Shown: positions 1 to 8,275 of the stretch, in pieces
Layout: each line of letters starts with the position of its first letter
Numbering within the stretch: position 1 is the stretch's first letter
Assembly: GCF_007748035.1 (NCBI RefSeq)
Contig: NZ_CP036278.1
Location: 620,001-684,000 of the forward strand
Origin: Aeoliella mucimassa
GTDB lineage: Bacteria > Planctomycetota > Planctomycetia > Pirellulales > Lacipirellulaceae
Reading direction: 5' to 3'
Length of the DNA stretch: 64,000 bases
The notes under the pieces: generated by a model
Database searches by the model: none
What the model saw: only the letters and a program-made list of their open reading frames with translations
What the model was told of the DNA's origin: nothing
Made by a program: the position numbers and the translations under genes

Positions 1-768
1 CACCTCGCCATCGTCCGAGAACACCGGTGTAATGCGCAGGTCGATGTGCACCAGCGTGCCATCCTTCATGGGATGGTCCGCGGCGAGATTCATCACCTGT
101 CCAGCGGCAGCCTGCTCGATGGCCTTGCGGACGCGGTCTTGTAATTCGGGGGAGTGAGAGATCCACGGAGTATCGCTGAAGTGTTTGCCATAAACCTCTT
201 CCGGCGGGACCTCTAAGAGCTGCAGAGCAGCTCGGTTCGCGTCGACCACGGTGCCATCGATGTCGAGCAGGCCGACTAAGTGACTGCAGCTGTCGTAGAT
301 GCCTTGCAACCGGTACTTGGCGTCGCGCAGTGCGTCTTCTTGTTGCTTGCGGTGGGTAATATCCTGGGTGACCTTGCAAAACCCGGTAATCTGCCCCAAC
401 GAATCGTAGACGGCCGAAAGTCCCACGAGCGCCCAGAACTGGGAACCATCTTTGCGTACTCGCCAACCTTCGTTCTCGAATTTACCCGTTTTGCGCGCCT
501 GTTCGAGTTCGACTTCCGGAATTCCCGCAGCGATATCTTCAGGGGTAAAAAATAGCGAGAAGTGCTTGCCAATGATTTCGTCGGCTTCGTATCCCTTAAG
601 CTTCTTCGCGGTGTCGTTCCAAGTTCGCACCTTGCCATAAGCATTGAGCATGAAGATGGCATGGTCTTGGATCGACCCGAGCATTTCTTGCAGGAGGGCT
701 TCGTCTTGAACCTGACCCTGTGTGTTGGTTCTCGTTCGAGAGAGGTCTCGTGATTCAACAACAGGCAT
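1..768 (-). CDS. PAS-domain sensor protein, N-terminal part (runs off window)
   Basis: The minus-strand frame opens with ATG at 768 and stays open to base 1, so 256 residues are visible and the C-terminus lies outside. Two PAS folds follow each other: residues about 20-145, with the motif GYEADEIIGKHF and a closing TGFCKVTQDITHRK that is typical of a PAS/PAC junction, and residues about 146-256 (GLLDIDGTVVDANRAA). A purine-rich site (GAGGA) lies about 9 bases before the ATG. PAS tandems of this kind usually sense redox state or small ligands and pass the signal to a histidine kinase, GGDEF or similar output domain. The output domain cannot be seen here. No membrane segment is present in the visible part, so it is probably cytoplasmic. 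Confidence 0.88.
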   Translation of the reverse strand, partial: MPVVESRDLSRTRTNTQGQVQDEALLQEMLGSIQDHAIFMLNAYGKVRTWNDTAKKLKGYEADEIIGKHFSLFFTPEDIAAGIPEVELEQARKTGKFENEGWRVRKDGSQFWALVGLSAVYDSLGQITGFCKVTQDITHRKQQEDALRDAKYRLQGIYDSCSHLVGLLDIDGTVVDANRAALQLLEVPPEEVYGKHFSDTPWISHSPELQDRVRKAIEQAAAGQVMNLAADHPMKDGTLVHIDLRITPVFSDDGEV

Positions 769-1228
769 AGTTTAGTCCTCGGAAACAATGCTTCGTATGC
801 GCGGGCGATAAGCGTGATGGCCAGGCACCCAACAATGTAACGACTGACTTTGGACATCGTACAAGAGGCCGGAATAAAAAAACAGCATTCTAGCCTGACG
901 TTTCGAGTCGATCGATGAAAGACCGTTGCTGCCCCCCCCAGGGATGCATCGTTAGGAAGAGCAACCTGACTGCACAACCATACCTTGAATTGAGGAAAGT
1001 TCTCGCCCAATCATGAATTCGATAGGGAACCCGCAATACTTGAGAATGCGGGTGTGGGTATTTGCCAGTCGGTAGCCGTGCATTTACCGCAGAGAGCGGT
1101 ACTTATGGCGTAGGGCGAGCAATGCCTAGCAGCAAGGTGTGTGTTGTGTGCGATGCCCTATCCTGGGGGTACACCCAGGCACGGCTGATCGATTGACACC
1201 TGCAAGAATTTTTTGTGATAAAGCCTGT
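769..1228. other. Intergenic region, no gene seen
   Basis: This is the shared upstream/downstream region between the PAS gene and the ABC operon. Open frames here have no coding character. A short palindrome (CCTGGG-GGTA-CACCCAGG type) lies near 1160-1180 and may help terminate the ABC operon that reads toward it. Nothing else is recognised. Confidence 0.5.
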
Positions 1229-2656
1229 TTAGCCGAGTTCGGCGGCAAGCCAAACCGATCGCGCCCACCGCACGCTGAGCAAACCGACCACCACCACCGC
1301 GGCGGCCAAGCAGATTCCCATTGCGTATCCAACAAACTTTAGCGACAAGAACACGCCCGCTGCGATACCAAACAACAGGTACAACGTGAGTATCATGAGC
1401 ACCAGCCGCTTCAAACCAGAACTGATTAGCGAGAAGCGGAATGGCAACCCAACGAGCAGCGGTTGCATCGCCAGGCCGGTGATCAGTGCCGCTGCGATGT
1501 TGCGTGCAGTAAGTTGTTCGGGGGCAAACGCCATGGTGGTCGCCAGCACCATCGCTGCCATCGGTACGATCGCCCAAAGTACTAGCAGGACGAACTGACG
1601 CAGCAATCCGTCGACTAGTGCTTCGCGACGTAGCGGTAAGAGCAGGTCTTGCCCCAAGCGTGTCCGACGGATTGCAATCGCCTGGCTGGCAAACATAGGT
1701 GCCATCGCACAGAAAATTGCACCCTGCGTCGCGAGCAGCATGGTGATTTTGCTTGCGCCGGAATCGCCTTGGTTCATGCTGCCTACGATAAAGGTTTGCA
1801 CAGTGGTAATCGCAAGAACGATCAGCAGAACATTCACTGCCATCACCGGAGCCGGCATCATGCCCATGCCGTAGCGAAGCAGTCGCGGGCGGGTTGCCTC
1901 GTCGGGCGTCGAGATAGTTGCCAGGCGGTCGTGCCAGCTGTCGGTGATCCACCGCATCAGCGGACGCCGCGTCACCCAGCGTGAGATCAGTTGCCGGCCT
2001 TCCGACTTCTCCATTCGCGACTGCTGCGTAAAGCCCGACTGCACTGGGACCAGGTAGTCGCTATCTTGCTCGCGCATTTGTGTCAGCCGCCAGAACCAGG
2101 CGACGATGCCAGTCAGGCCGACGAGCATCAATCCGATCCGCGGCCACAGCAGCGCAGCGTCGTCGGCCATCCAGAAGTAAGCAGCTGTTGCATTGAAGAA
2201 GCTGAAGTAGAGGGCCAACGACACAATCGTCATCACCCCGCTCATGGTCTGCATCTGCCAGATCACTATCGCCAGGAATAACCAACTGAATGCGAGTATG
2301 CCAAGCACCGCATGCTGCCCGCAGGCACTCACGAGCAAGGGCAGCACTACCCCCAGGCAGGTTAGCAGTAGCACCAGCACTGCGAGGTGCGGCGCGCGGT
2401 AGTTTGGCATTAGTCGGGCGCGTGGGTGCACGAACTGGAACTTCGCCTGCACCGCGATCAGGAAACCGCCGAGCATCAGTGGCAAGCCCAGCTGGTTCAT
2501 GCCAGTCAGGCCATTCATGTGTTTGTCGGGCGGGCCCGACCCGCCGGTCATCATGATCAGCATCGCTGTTTCAAAAATCCCCCCGACCGCGAGCGCCAGC
2601 ATTAGCATTCGCCGGGTGGTGTAGGTATGCAGTACCGCAAGGCATTGGTCGATCAT
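1229..2656 (-). CDS. ABC transporter permease (ABC-2 like)
   Basis: A 475-residue, very hydrophobic protein with about ten membrane segments, beginning around residues 15-34 and continuing in hydrophobic blocks to residue 470. A more polar stretch lies near residues 190-260. It has no ATPase motif. Its start codon overlaps the stop of the upstream ATPase gene by four bases (ATGA at 2653-2656), so it is almost certainly translated together with that gene and forms the membrane part of the same transporter. The substrate cannot be read from sequence. In families with a YtrA-type repressor, such transporters often respond to cell-wall-active compounds; that is family knowledge, not seen here. 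Confidence 0.82.
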   Translation of the reverse strand: MIDQCLAVLHTYTTRRMLMLALAVGGIFETAMLIMMTGGSGPPDKHMNGLTGMNQLGLPLMLGGFLIAVQAKFQFVHPRARLMPNYRAPHLAVLVLLLTCLGVVLPLLVSACGQHAVLGILAFSWLFLAIVIWQMQTMSGVMTIVSLALYFSFFNATAAYFWMADDAALLWPRIGLMLVGLTGIVAWFWRLTQMREQDSDYLVPVQSGFTQQSRMEKSEGRQLISRWVTRRPLMRWITDSWHDRLATISTPDEATRPRLLRYGMGMMPAPVMAVNVLLIVLAITTVQTFIVGSMNQGDSGASKITMLLATQGAIFCAMAPMFASQAIAIRRTRLGQDLLLPLRREALVDGLLRQFVLLVLWAIVPMAAMVLATTMAFAPEQLTARNIAAALITGLAMQPLLVGLPFRFSLISSGLKRLVLMILTLYLLFGIAAGVFLSLKFVGYAMGICLAAAVVVVGLLSVRWARSVWLAAELG

Positions 2657-3588
2657 CCGATGGCTCCCGTCAATTCGGTCTCGGCGAGTCGCGGGGCGTT
2701 ATGCTCGTGCAACTCTACGAAGATCTCTTCCAGGTTCAGGTCGCTGACCGTAACGTCGGCCTTCCAGGTAGTGCGAATCGCTTCGATATCGTCCGGCGAA
2801 AGGTCCGCCACCGTGGCCACGGCCATCCGCCCATCCACCTGACACGACAGCGCGCCCGCAATGCCGAAGCTCGCTGGCAAGTCGTGGTCGGCCATGATCC
2901 GCAACCGCTTCACGCGATCCTTCAGCAGATCAAGGTCGCCACAGAACTCGATATGTCCTTCGCGGAGCAAAGCAATCTTGCTGGCGACCCGCTCGAGGTC
3001 GCTGGTAATGTGCGTGCTGAACAGCACCGTTCGGTTGGGGTGGTCCACCAGGTCGATCAGCATCCGCAGAAACTCCCGCCGCGCGCTGGGGTCGAGACTC
3101 GCGACCGGTTCGTCGAGGATCAACAGCTCCGGCTCGTGACCCATCGCGAGCACGATACCAAGCGTTTGAAGCTGACCGACCGAAAGCGTGCCCGAACGAT
3201 CGTCGAGCGGCAATCGCCATCGTTGGCACAGGTCGGCCACGAGTTGCCGGTTCCACTTCGGATAGAACGCGGCCGTGTAGTCGATGACATGCCGCACCCG
3301 CATCCAGGGGTAGGTCGCTACCTCCTGCGGAACGTAACCGATGCGTTCTTTCGTAGCAGCCGAGAGGTCCCACGCGGGGTCGCCAAACACGGTTGCCTGT
3401 CCGCCGCTAGGGCGGAGCAAGCCGAGCAGGCACTTGATGAGCGTGGTCTTGCCCGAGCCATTTGCCCCGAGCAGCCCGAGCACCGTGCCTGGCTCGATGG
3501 CCAGGTCGAGATTCGTCAGCACCGGCTTGTCCGTGAAGCTCTTCGACAGTCGGTCGGCAATCACGGGGAATCGAGCGGTATCGTTCAT
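2653..3588 (-). CDS. ABC transporter ATP-binding protein
   Basis: 311 residues with a complete nucleotide-binding domain: Walker A GANGSGKT (residues 41-48), a Q-loop around 88, a variant signature LSVGQ (135-139, consensus LSGGQ), and Walker B LLILDEP (155-161) followed by a D-loop. The C-terminal 90 residues resemble the accessory domain of ABC-2 exporters. It sits in the middle of a GntR-ATPase-permease operon and overlaps both neighbours by four bases (ATGA at 3585-3588 and at 2653-2656). It should energise the permease encoded downstream. Confidence 0.93.
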   Translation of the reverse strand: MNDTARFPVIADRLSKSFTDKPVLTNLDLAIEPGTVLGLLGANGSGKTTLIKCLLGLLRPSGGQATVFGDPAWDLSAATKERIGYVPQEVATYPWMRVRHVIDYTAAFYPKWNRQLVADLCQRWRLPLDDRSGTLSVGQLQTLGIVLAMGHEPELLILDEPVASLDPSARREFLRMLIDLVDHPNRTVLFSTHITSDLERVASKIALLREGHIEFCGDLDLLKDRVKRLRIMADHDLPASFGIAGALSCQVDGRMAVATVADLSPDDIEAIRTTWKADVTVSDLNLEEIFVELHEHNAPRLAETELTGAIG

Positions 3589-3980
3589 GGGGAAGAGTCC
3601 TTGAGAGTCGCATCGAACAACGCACGAATTTGTTTGTCGGTCAGCCCTAGCAGGCGAGCGCGGTGGATGGCCGGCGCGAGCAGCTCCTGGGCTTGCTTCC
3701 GCCGCTCGGCGAGGGGACCGCTAGCGGCGCTCGCCGATACGCACATCCCTTGGCCGCGGACCCGCTCGACCACCCCCTCGGCCTCGAGCAGGCCGTAGGC
3801 TTTGCTGACCGTCATGGGATTAACGTCGGCCGTTTGGGCTACCTGACGAACGCTTGGCAGGAAATCGCCAGGCGTAAGCCGCCCGCCGGCCACGAGGGCA
3901 ATCACCTGGTCGACAATCTGTCGATAGATCGGTACGCCGCTCGAGGGGGCGATGTCGAATTGGTGAGGTGAGGTGCCCAT
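3585..3980 (-). CDS. GntR-family (YtrA type) transcriptional repressor
   Basis: 131 residues. The winged helix begins after VPIYRQIVDQV (residues 17-27) and contains the recognition region PSVRQVAQTADVNPMTV (42-58) and the wing VERVRGQGM. After it comes only a short C-terminal helix pair, as in the YtrA subfamily. An upstream-extended frame up to 4295 exists, but the ATG at 3980 is preferred: the homologous region starts there, and a promoter with an operator-like palindrome abuts it directly. It is first in a three-gene operon with four-base overlaps, and is expected to repress that operon until an inducer (often an antibiotic or envelope stress) binds. Confidence 0.9.
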   Translation of the reverse strand: MGTSPHQFDIAPSSGVPIYRQIVDQVIALVAGGRLTPGDFLPSVRQVAQTADVNPMTVSKAYGLLEAEGVVERVRGQGMCVSASAASGPLAERRKQAQELLAPAIHRARLLGLTDKQIRALFDATLKDSSP

Positions 3981-4016
3981 GTGTATTAATATAGTGATAC
4001 ACCAAGGGGGAGGCAA
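3981..4016 (-). promoter_or_regulatory. Promoter and overlapping operator of the GntR/ABC operon
   Basis: On the minus strand, TTGCCT (4016-4011) and TATATT (3993-3988) are separated by 17 bases, and the ATG starts 7 bases after the -10 box. Transcription would therefore begin at or next to the start codon, giving a leaderless mRNA. Bases 3981-4002 form an inverted repeat, GTGTATTA-N6-TGATACAC (7 of 8 positions symmetric), of the YtrA operator type. It covers the -10 box, so repressor binding would block the promoter. Confidence 0.7.
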
Positions 4017-4277
4017 GCGGAATTTTCGAGGTCGCTCCTGTTTTCCTCGGTTTGACTGGGGAGAGTGCCCCGCAGCCGCCGCGCGACACCCCCTCCGCGC
4101 CAGCGGAAATAGGCGACTACAGGCTGGTTTGCGAGGTAGTATTAAATGAGTAGGTAGTCGCTGGCGGATTTCGTTAAAATCAAGGCAAGCTGGAGCCATG
4201 CCCAGCGAACATAACAGACGCAGCGAATTAATAGCGACCTGCTGGTCACCTGGGCGAAAGTTTCTGGGAGCACGACG

Positions 4278-4643
4278 ATGTGGCAATGCAATCAATGCCG
4301 AGAGTTGCTAGAGGATCAATTCGACGCTTGCTGGAAGTGCGGCTGCAGCCGCGCCGCGAATCTCGCGACCGATATGCTCAGCGATTCGAGCAACAGCCAG
4401 CTTAGTGAAACCGACTCGCTCCGCTTCATCGAACAGTACCGCTGCGCGAAGTGCGGGCACGACGAGTCGGTACTCGAACGCATCGAAGGCCGCGGCACCG
4501 GCCACGGCCACGGCCGCATGCTGGCCAAGGACTTTCTCGCGGTAAGCTGCGACCGCTGCGGCTACGCGGAGTTCTACAACCTATCGATCCTCGAACAACG
4601 CACCGGCATGCAAAACTTCTTCCGCCAACTCTTCCGCAGCTAA
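4278..4643 (+). CDS. Zinc-ribbon protein (DUF2082-like)
   Basis: 121 residues. An N-terminal treble of cysteines (C4-x2-C7 and C18-x2-C21) is followed by a second zinc ribbon (C56-x2-C59 and C91-x2-C94) separated by a Gly/His stretch (GRGTGHGHGR) and ending CDRCGYAEFYN. The second half matches the layout of the DUF2082/nucleic-acid-binding Zn-ribbon family. A GGGAG ribosome site lies 9 bases before the ATG. It is transcribed away from the GntR operon. The function is unknown; two metal ribbons and no membrane segment suggest a cytoplasmic nucleic-acid or protein-binding role. Confidence 0.8.
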   Translation: MWQCNQCRELLEDQFDACWKCGCSRAANLATDMLSDSSNSQLSETDSLRFIEQYRCAKCGHDESVLERIEGRGTGHGHGRMLAKDFLAVSCDRCGYAEFYNLSILEQRTGMQNFFRQLFRS

Positions 4644-5252
4644 GCGGGGTAGGGTGTCGGGGTAATAGGGGGGGCTAGCGTGCCATGTATTGTGGAGTGG
4701 TACCCATCGCTTTCCAAGGTGGCCGAACATTCAAAGGGGGCCATTCTCGAGGCCTGAGCACGTTCGATGTTTATCGCTTGGTTGAGTAGCAACTTGATCG
4801 CCTAGGCCATGTCTCAAAATCTATGTCGGTCAGAAGTTGGACGATGGGGAGAAACACGTTAGATACATTCTGGTGGGGTATAAGGCAAAACAAACCGTTT
4901 CATTGCTATTGCTACTTGAAGTAGGATGGTACGGGAACAATGGGGCGATAGGAGAAAACTCGGACAAAAATTGAACTCTTCTTCACTTGACTTCAGTCAA
5001 TTCCCCACTCAAGACTGTGGGCGGTAGAATGGTCCTCACGCCAGAAGTAGATCCTCATCACTGTAGGCACCGTATTGGTATTGCCGATTTTCACTTCATC
5101 ACAAGTCTGTGGGGTATTCGACACGCAAGGATCAAGAAGAGAGTCACTAGCGAAATCTAAGTTCGTAGAGGCTGGACGGATTGGTCGTTGAGTTCTGCAG
5201 CAGAGTTCGATGCTTGCTGACTGTTCTTTTGGGTATACAGGTACTTTCTCGC
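4644..5252. other. Intergenic region, relatively AT-rich, no gene seen
   Basis: Base composition is visibly more AT-rich than the flanking genes. No frame has convincing coding character. The 190-residue minus-strand frame at 4993-5565 is judged spurious because it lies antisense to the better-supported gene at 5253-5747. No structured RNA is recognised. Confidence 0.45.
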
Positions 5253-5747
5253 ATGCCAAAACTCCATCGTAGAGAGACGGACGGCGGATACTATGTACGT
5301 AGACGACAGAACAATGCGATGTCAACATTCCAAGTATCTCTTGAGGGAGTGGAAGAGTTGCGAAGACGTGGCTACGAAGATGGAAGTGAGTTATCGGCGG
5401 GGTTGGTAGCGGATTTCCTGAATAGGGGATTGATGTATAGTGGCGGATCTGGGCCGGGGCCATTAGATGAGGAAGTTCCTGTTCTGGTCGAGAAAGCTCC
5501 ACATAGCAATCGTGAGCAATCTGGAACATCCGCTCCGCCCGTGCGAAGCCACTCAAAGCATCCATCGATTACTAGCACATATCCTTCATCTTCAGAGTCA
5601 ACACGAAGAAGGGGCATAATACCGAAGAAAATGCTGAATCACTCAACGAAGAGTGATGCGATGGATTACATCTTCACAGCTATTGTGCTAGTAGTTTTAG
5701 TCTTGCTCTTACTAGTGTTCCTGACAATGCTGATAAATGGCAGGTAA
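5253..5747 (+). CDS. Small C-tail-anchored membrane protein, unknown function
   Basis: 164 residues from the ATG at 5253. The N-terminal 75 residues (MPKLHRRETDGGYYVRRR followed by a motif around GVEELRRRGYEDG) form a compact, charged domain that resembles a short domain found repeatedly in planctomycete proteins. A Ser/Pro-rich linker follows (about 95-130), and the protein ends in one membrane helix (about 139-160). This layout puts the N-terminal domain in the cytoplasm with a tail anchor. An earlier in-frame ATG at 5181 exists but adds 24 residues with no family character. The gene is isolated, is more AT-rich than its neighbours, and no function can be assigned. Confidence 0.65.
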   Translation: MPKLHRRETDGGYYVRRRQNNAMSTFQVSLEGVEELRRRGYEDGSELSAGLVADFLNRGLMYSGGSGPGPLDEEVPVLVEKAPHSNREQSGTSAPPVRSHSKHPSITSTYPSSSESTRRRGIIPKKMLNHSTKSDAMDYIFTAIVLVVLVLLLLVFLTMLINGR

Positions 5748-5945
5748 TGGGGGGCACAGGTGTTGCAGGGGAGTAACTATCGTTAGTGATCAAATGAATG
5801 GGTAATCAAAGCTGTCGGCTATTGTGATTGGTTGCTTGCCGGTACATTCCATTGGTATTCACTTGCCAGGGGGGGCGTTTTGGCCCGTCGAGCTCGCCGG
5901 TGCTAAATTCTACTTCTGGACGACGTTACCCTTCTAGTCGCTTCC

Positions 5946-6356
5946 AGCCACGGATGAACCAGATCGTCACGGTTGGGGTTGCCTCACGACCTCTTGGGCT
6001 TCGCCCACTGACAGCTGGGCGTCGTACGTTTTGTGAAGTGGCCACTCGTTGGGCGTCCAGCTGTCGGTGGTACCCAAATGCTCCGCGGCTCTTCGCGAGG
6101 AATCGTACTCGTTGCTCATACCACATCGCCAACCATCGCCTTCGGCTACGGGCTAAACGATTTTTCTGGATGTGGCAGTTTTCGCTGGAAAATGGCCACC
6201 TGTGATGTTCTAATGAACAGGTTAATTGAGGCTATCGGCTGTTGGCTTTTTTGATGATTGGAGGTGATCGAGATGTGATGTTTGTTTTCATGTTCAACTT
6301 CTAGCGACGCGCAGGTGGAGGGTGCCGGCGTGGGCGTTCGCTACTGTGCGTTGATG
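5946..6356. repeat. Dispersed repeat, copy 1 (second copy near 51104-51700)
   Basis: Two blocks recur at about 51104-51260 and 51507-51700 in the same order and orientation. Block one (about 5946-6100) has an internal inverted repeat, GACAGCTGGGCG ... CGTCCAGCTGTC, around a 25-base spacer. Block two (about 6173-6356) carries the shared string ATTGGAGGTGAT and GCGACGCGCAGG. By eye the blocks are roughly 80-85% identical. In copy 2 about 250 bases separate the blocks, against 70 here. The open frames in this stretch are not conserved as protein. Confidence 0.7.
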
Positions 6357-6380
6357 GGATTCCGCGCTCGATCCGGTCGG

Positions 6381-7085
6381 CTACTGCTCGCTCGGCTGGT
6401 CGGCGACTTGTTGCAGGATGATCGGGGGGATGCCGATGTCGATCACGTGTACCTCGCCCAGGTAGGGGAGGGCGGTTGGTTGCTGGTAGCCGATTTTGCT
6501 GGTGACGAACGTCGCGGTGGCGGTCGCTTGCACGGTGGTCGGCGATGGCCGACCGGTGTCGCAATCGAGGCCGCTGGGGACGTCGATCGCCAGGCGTTTG
6601 GCTGGTTCGGCGTTCATCCACTCGATGATCGAGTCGTACGGCGGTCGCGGCGAGCCGGTTGCGCCGGTGCCGAGTAGGCAGTCGACCAACCAGTCGCAGC
6701 GGTGGCTCGCGTAGTCGAGTGCGTCGGGCAGGGCGGCCGGGCCTCCTTCGGCGGCCAGGTGCACGATCCGCAACCCCGCGCGGTGCAGGATCTCGTAGTT
6801 GGCTTGCGCGTCGCCCGTCAGTTCGGCGGCCGGCGGAACGAGCAGCACCTGCACTTCGTGGCCGCGAATCGCCAGGTGGCGAGCCATGACGAATCCGTCG
6901 CCACCGTTGTTGCCTTTGCCGCAGAGGATGGAGATCGGGCCGGCGATGCCGAGCTGCTCGAGCAGGTCGACGCACCCGCGCCCGGCGTTCTCCATGAGCA
7001 CGAGCCCGTGCATGCAGTAGTTGTGGATCGCGATGCGATCGATTTCGCGAGATTGTTGACGAGTGAGAAAGGGTCGCCGGTCCAT
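6381..7085 (-). CDS. nnrE: NAD(P)H-hydrate epimerase
   Basis: 234 residues forming the YjeF N-terminal domain. ENAGRG (32-37) and the nucleotide-binding GKGNNGGDG (56-64) are present, followed by DCLLGTG (about 134-140) and AIDVPSGLD (about 167-175). The enzyme interconverts the R and S forms of damaged hydrated NAD(P)H so that the dehydratase can repair it. The dehydratase (NnrD) domain is not fused and is not in the window. It lies 97 bases downstream of the diadenylate cyclase-like gene on the same strand and may share its transcript. Its 3' end lies directly next to the dispersed repeat. Confidence 0.93.
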   Translation of the reverse strand: MDRRPFLTRQQSREIDRIAIHNYCMHGLVLMENAGRGCVDLLEQLGIAGPISILCGKGNNGGDGFVMARHLAIRGHEVQVLLVPPAAELTGDAQANYEILHRAGLRIVHLAAEGGPAALPDALDYASHRCDWLVDCLLGTGATGSPRPPYDSIIEWMNAEPAKRLAIDVPSGLDCDTGRPSPTTVQATATATFVTSKIGYQQPTALPYLGEVHVIDIGIPPIILQQVADQPSEQ

Positions 7086-7182
7086 GGTGCCGCCTGACGC
7101 AAGAAACGAAATGCCGAGGAGCCGAATGATGACTACGAACTCGAAACCCGCGGGCGTCGCTCGTTGGCTGCTGGCCGCGGTG

Positions 7183-8106
7183 CTAGGTGGGGCCGTCGGT
7201 GTCGAACGACTTCCACTTCATCGCGCGGCGGAACGGCTCGATGCGGAGCTTCACTTCGCCATCCTGGAACACGCGGACGGTGCCGTTCGACTCGCTCACG
7301 GCCACGGCAATCGCGCCGGTGGCTTTGGTCACTTGAGCGGCGGCCCAATGGCGGGCGCCGAGCCCTTTGGAGAGGGTGAGGTCGGGCGTGTTCGGGGCAG
7401 CCAGGTGCTGGGCCGACGCGACCACGGTACCATCGGCGGCAACGACGAACGCGCCGTCCATTTGGGCGATCTCTTTCACCCCTTCCCGCACCTTGGCGTC
7501 GGTCAGTCGGCGTTCCTGGCGGGTGTAGCCTTTGACGGGGTCGAAGCCCATCGGGCGGGCGAACTCCATGCACTTGCGGTGATCGCCGACGACGAACAGC
7601 GAGCCGACCGGCTTGCCTTCGCGGCCTTCGCGACCGATTTCCACCGCCAGGTCGACGACCAGTTTAATCGTTTCGACCGGTACTTTCGTTTTGAGCTGCC
7701 GGAGGTCGCGAACCGTGAGTCGGCCGAGGTGCTCGTCGAGCTTGATCAGGCTGACCGAGTCGATCGGCCCGGCCTCGAAGCCGCTGTAGGCCGCTACGAC
7801 CGAGGCACCTTCGGGGAAGAACTCCTCGGCAACGCCCTCGAGCAGGGCTTGGGTGAGCCGCTCGTAGGTGGGAGCGTCGGCCGGCATGTTTAGCACAATG
7901 GTGTCGAAGCCCTCGTCGGCCGCACCGGCGACGACTTCCTCGGTATCGCCGGCGATGACCACATTCGACTTAGATACCGCTTTTTGCAGCTGTTTCCAGT
8001 CGGTTGGCCGCTCGAACACAAACAGCACGGCGTCCACATCATGCAGCTCTGCCAGGCGTAATGCCAGGTCGCAGAACGATTGCAGTTGTTCGCTGAACTT
8101 TGCCAT
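7183..8106 (-). CDS. DisA_N (DacZ-like) diadenylate cyclase
   Basis: 307 residues. The C-terminal third is a DAC/DisA_N domain with the metal/ATP motif DGA (217-219) and the second motif GARHWAAA (250-257), followed by TGAIAVAVSES. Diadenylate cyclases make the second messenger c-di-AMP from two ATP. The usual RHR motif is RHW here; archaeal DacZ-type proteins also differ at the third position (RHV), so activity is plausible but not proven. The N-terminal 200 residues have an alpha/beta layout as in DacZ and no membrane segment. It is followed by nnrE on the same strand. Confidence 0.8.
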   Translation of the reverse strand: MAKFSEQLQSFCDLALRLAELHDVDAVLFVFERPTDWKQLQKAVSKSNVVIAGDTEEVVAGAADEGFDTIVLNMPADAPTYERLTQALLEGVAEEFFPEGASVVAAYSGFEAGPIDSVSLIKLDEHLGRLTVRDLRQLKTKVPVETIKLVVDLAVEIGREGREGKPVGSLFVVGDHRKCMEFARPMGFDPVKGYTRQERRLTDAKVREGVKEIAQMDGAFVVAADGTVVASAQHLAAPNTPDLTLSKGLGARHWAAAQVTKATGAIAVAVSESNGTVRVFQDGEVKLRIEPFRRAMKWKSFDTDGPT

Positions 8107-8275
8107 GCAGGTCCGCCGCCAAACTCCCCTGACAACGACCGGTTGCCGGGGATCGATAATCTTGAACTTCCTAATTATGCAGCGGGGGCACAGAACCCAG
8201 CGACGCTGCTTCCTTAGTGTAGCTCATGGTTTGGCAAGCGACAATCAATCCCAAACCCGACCGCTAGCGGTCCCA

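Noticed and set aside
2701-3798. A 365-codon plus-strand frame
   Set aside because: It is the antisense shadow of the ABC ATPase gene, which has all catalytic motifs.
4993-5565. A 190-codon minus-strand frame with a normal start and stop
   Set aside because: It overlaps the plus-strand gene at 5253-5747, has no domain or signal, and its composition is uneven. The plus-strand product has a recognisable N-terminal pattern and membrane tail.
5828-6254. Two plus-strand frames of 73-125 codons
   Set aside because: They lie in the dispersed repeat, and the second copy at 51.1 kb does not keep the frames open, so they are not protein-coding.
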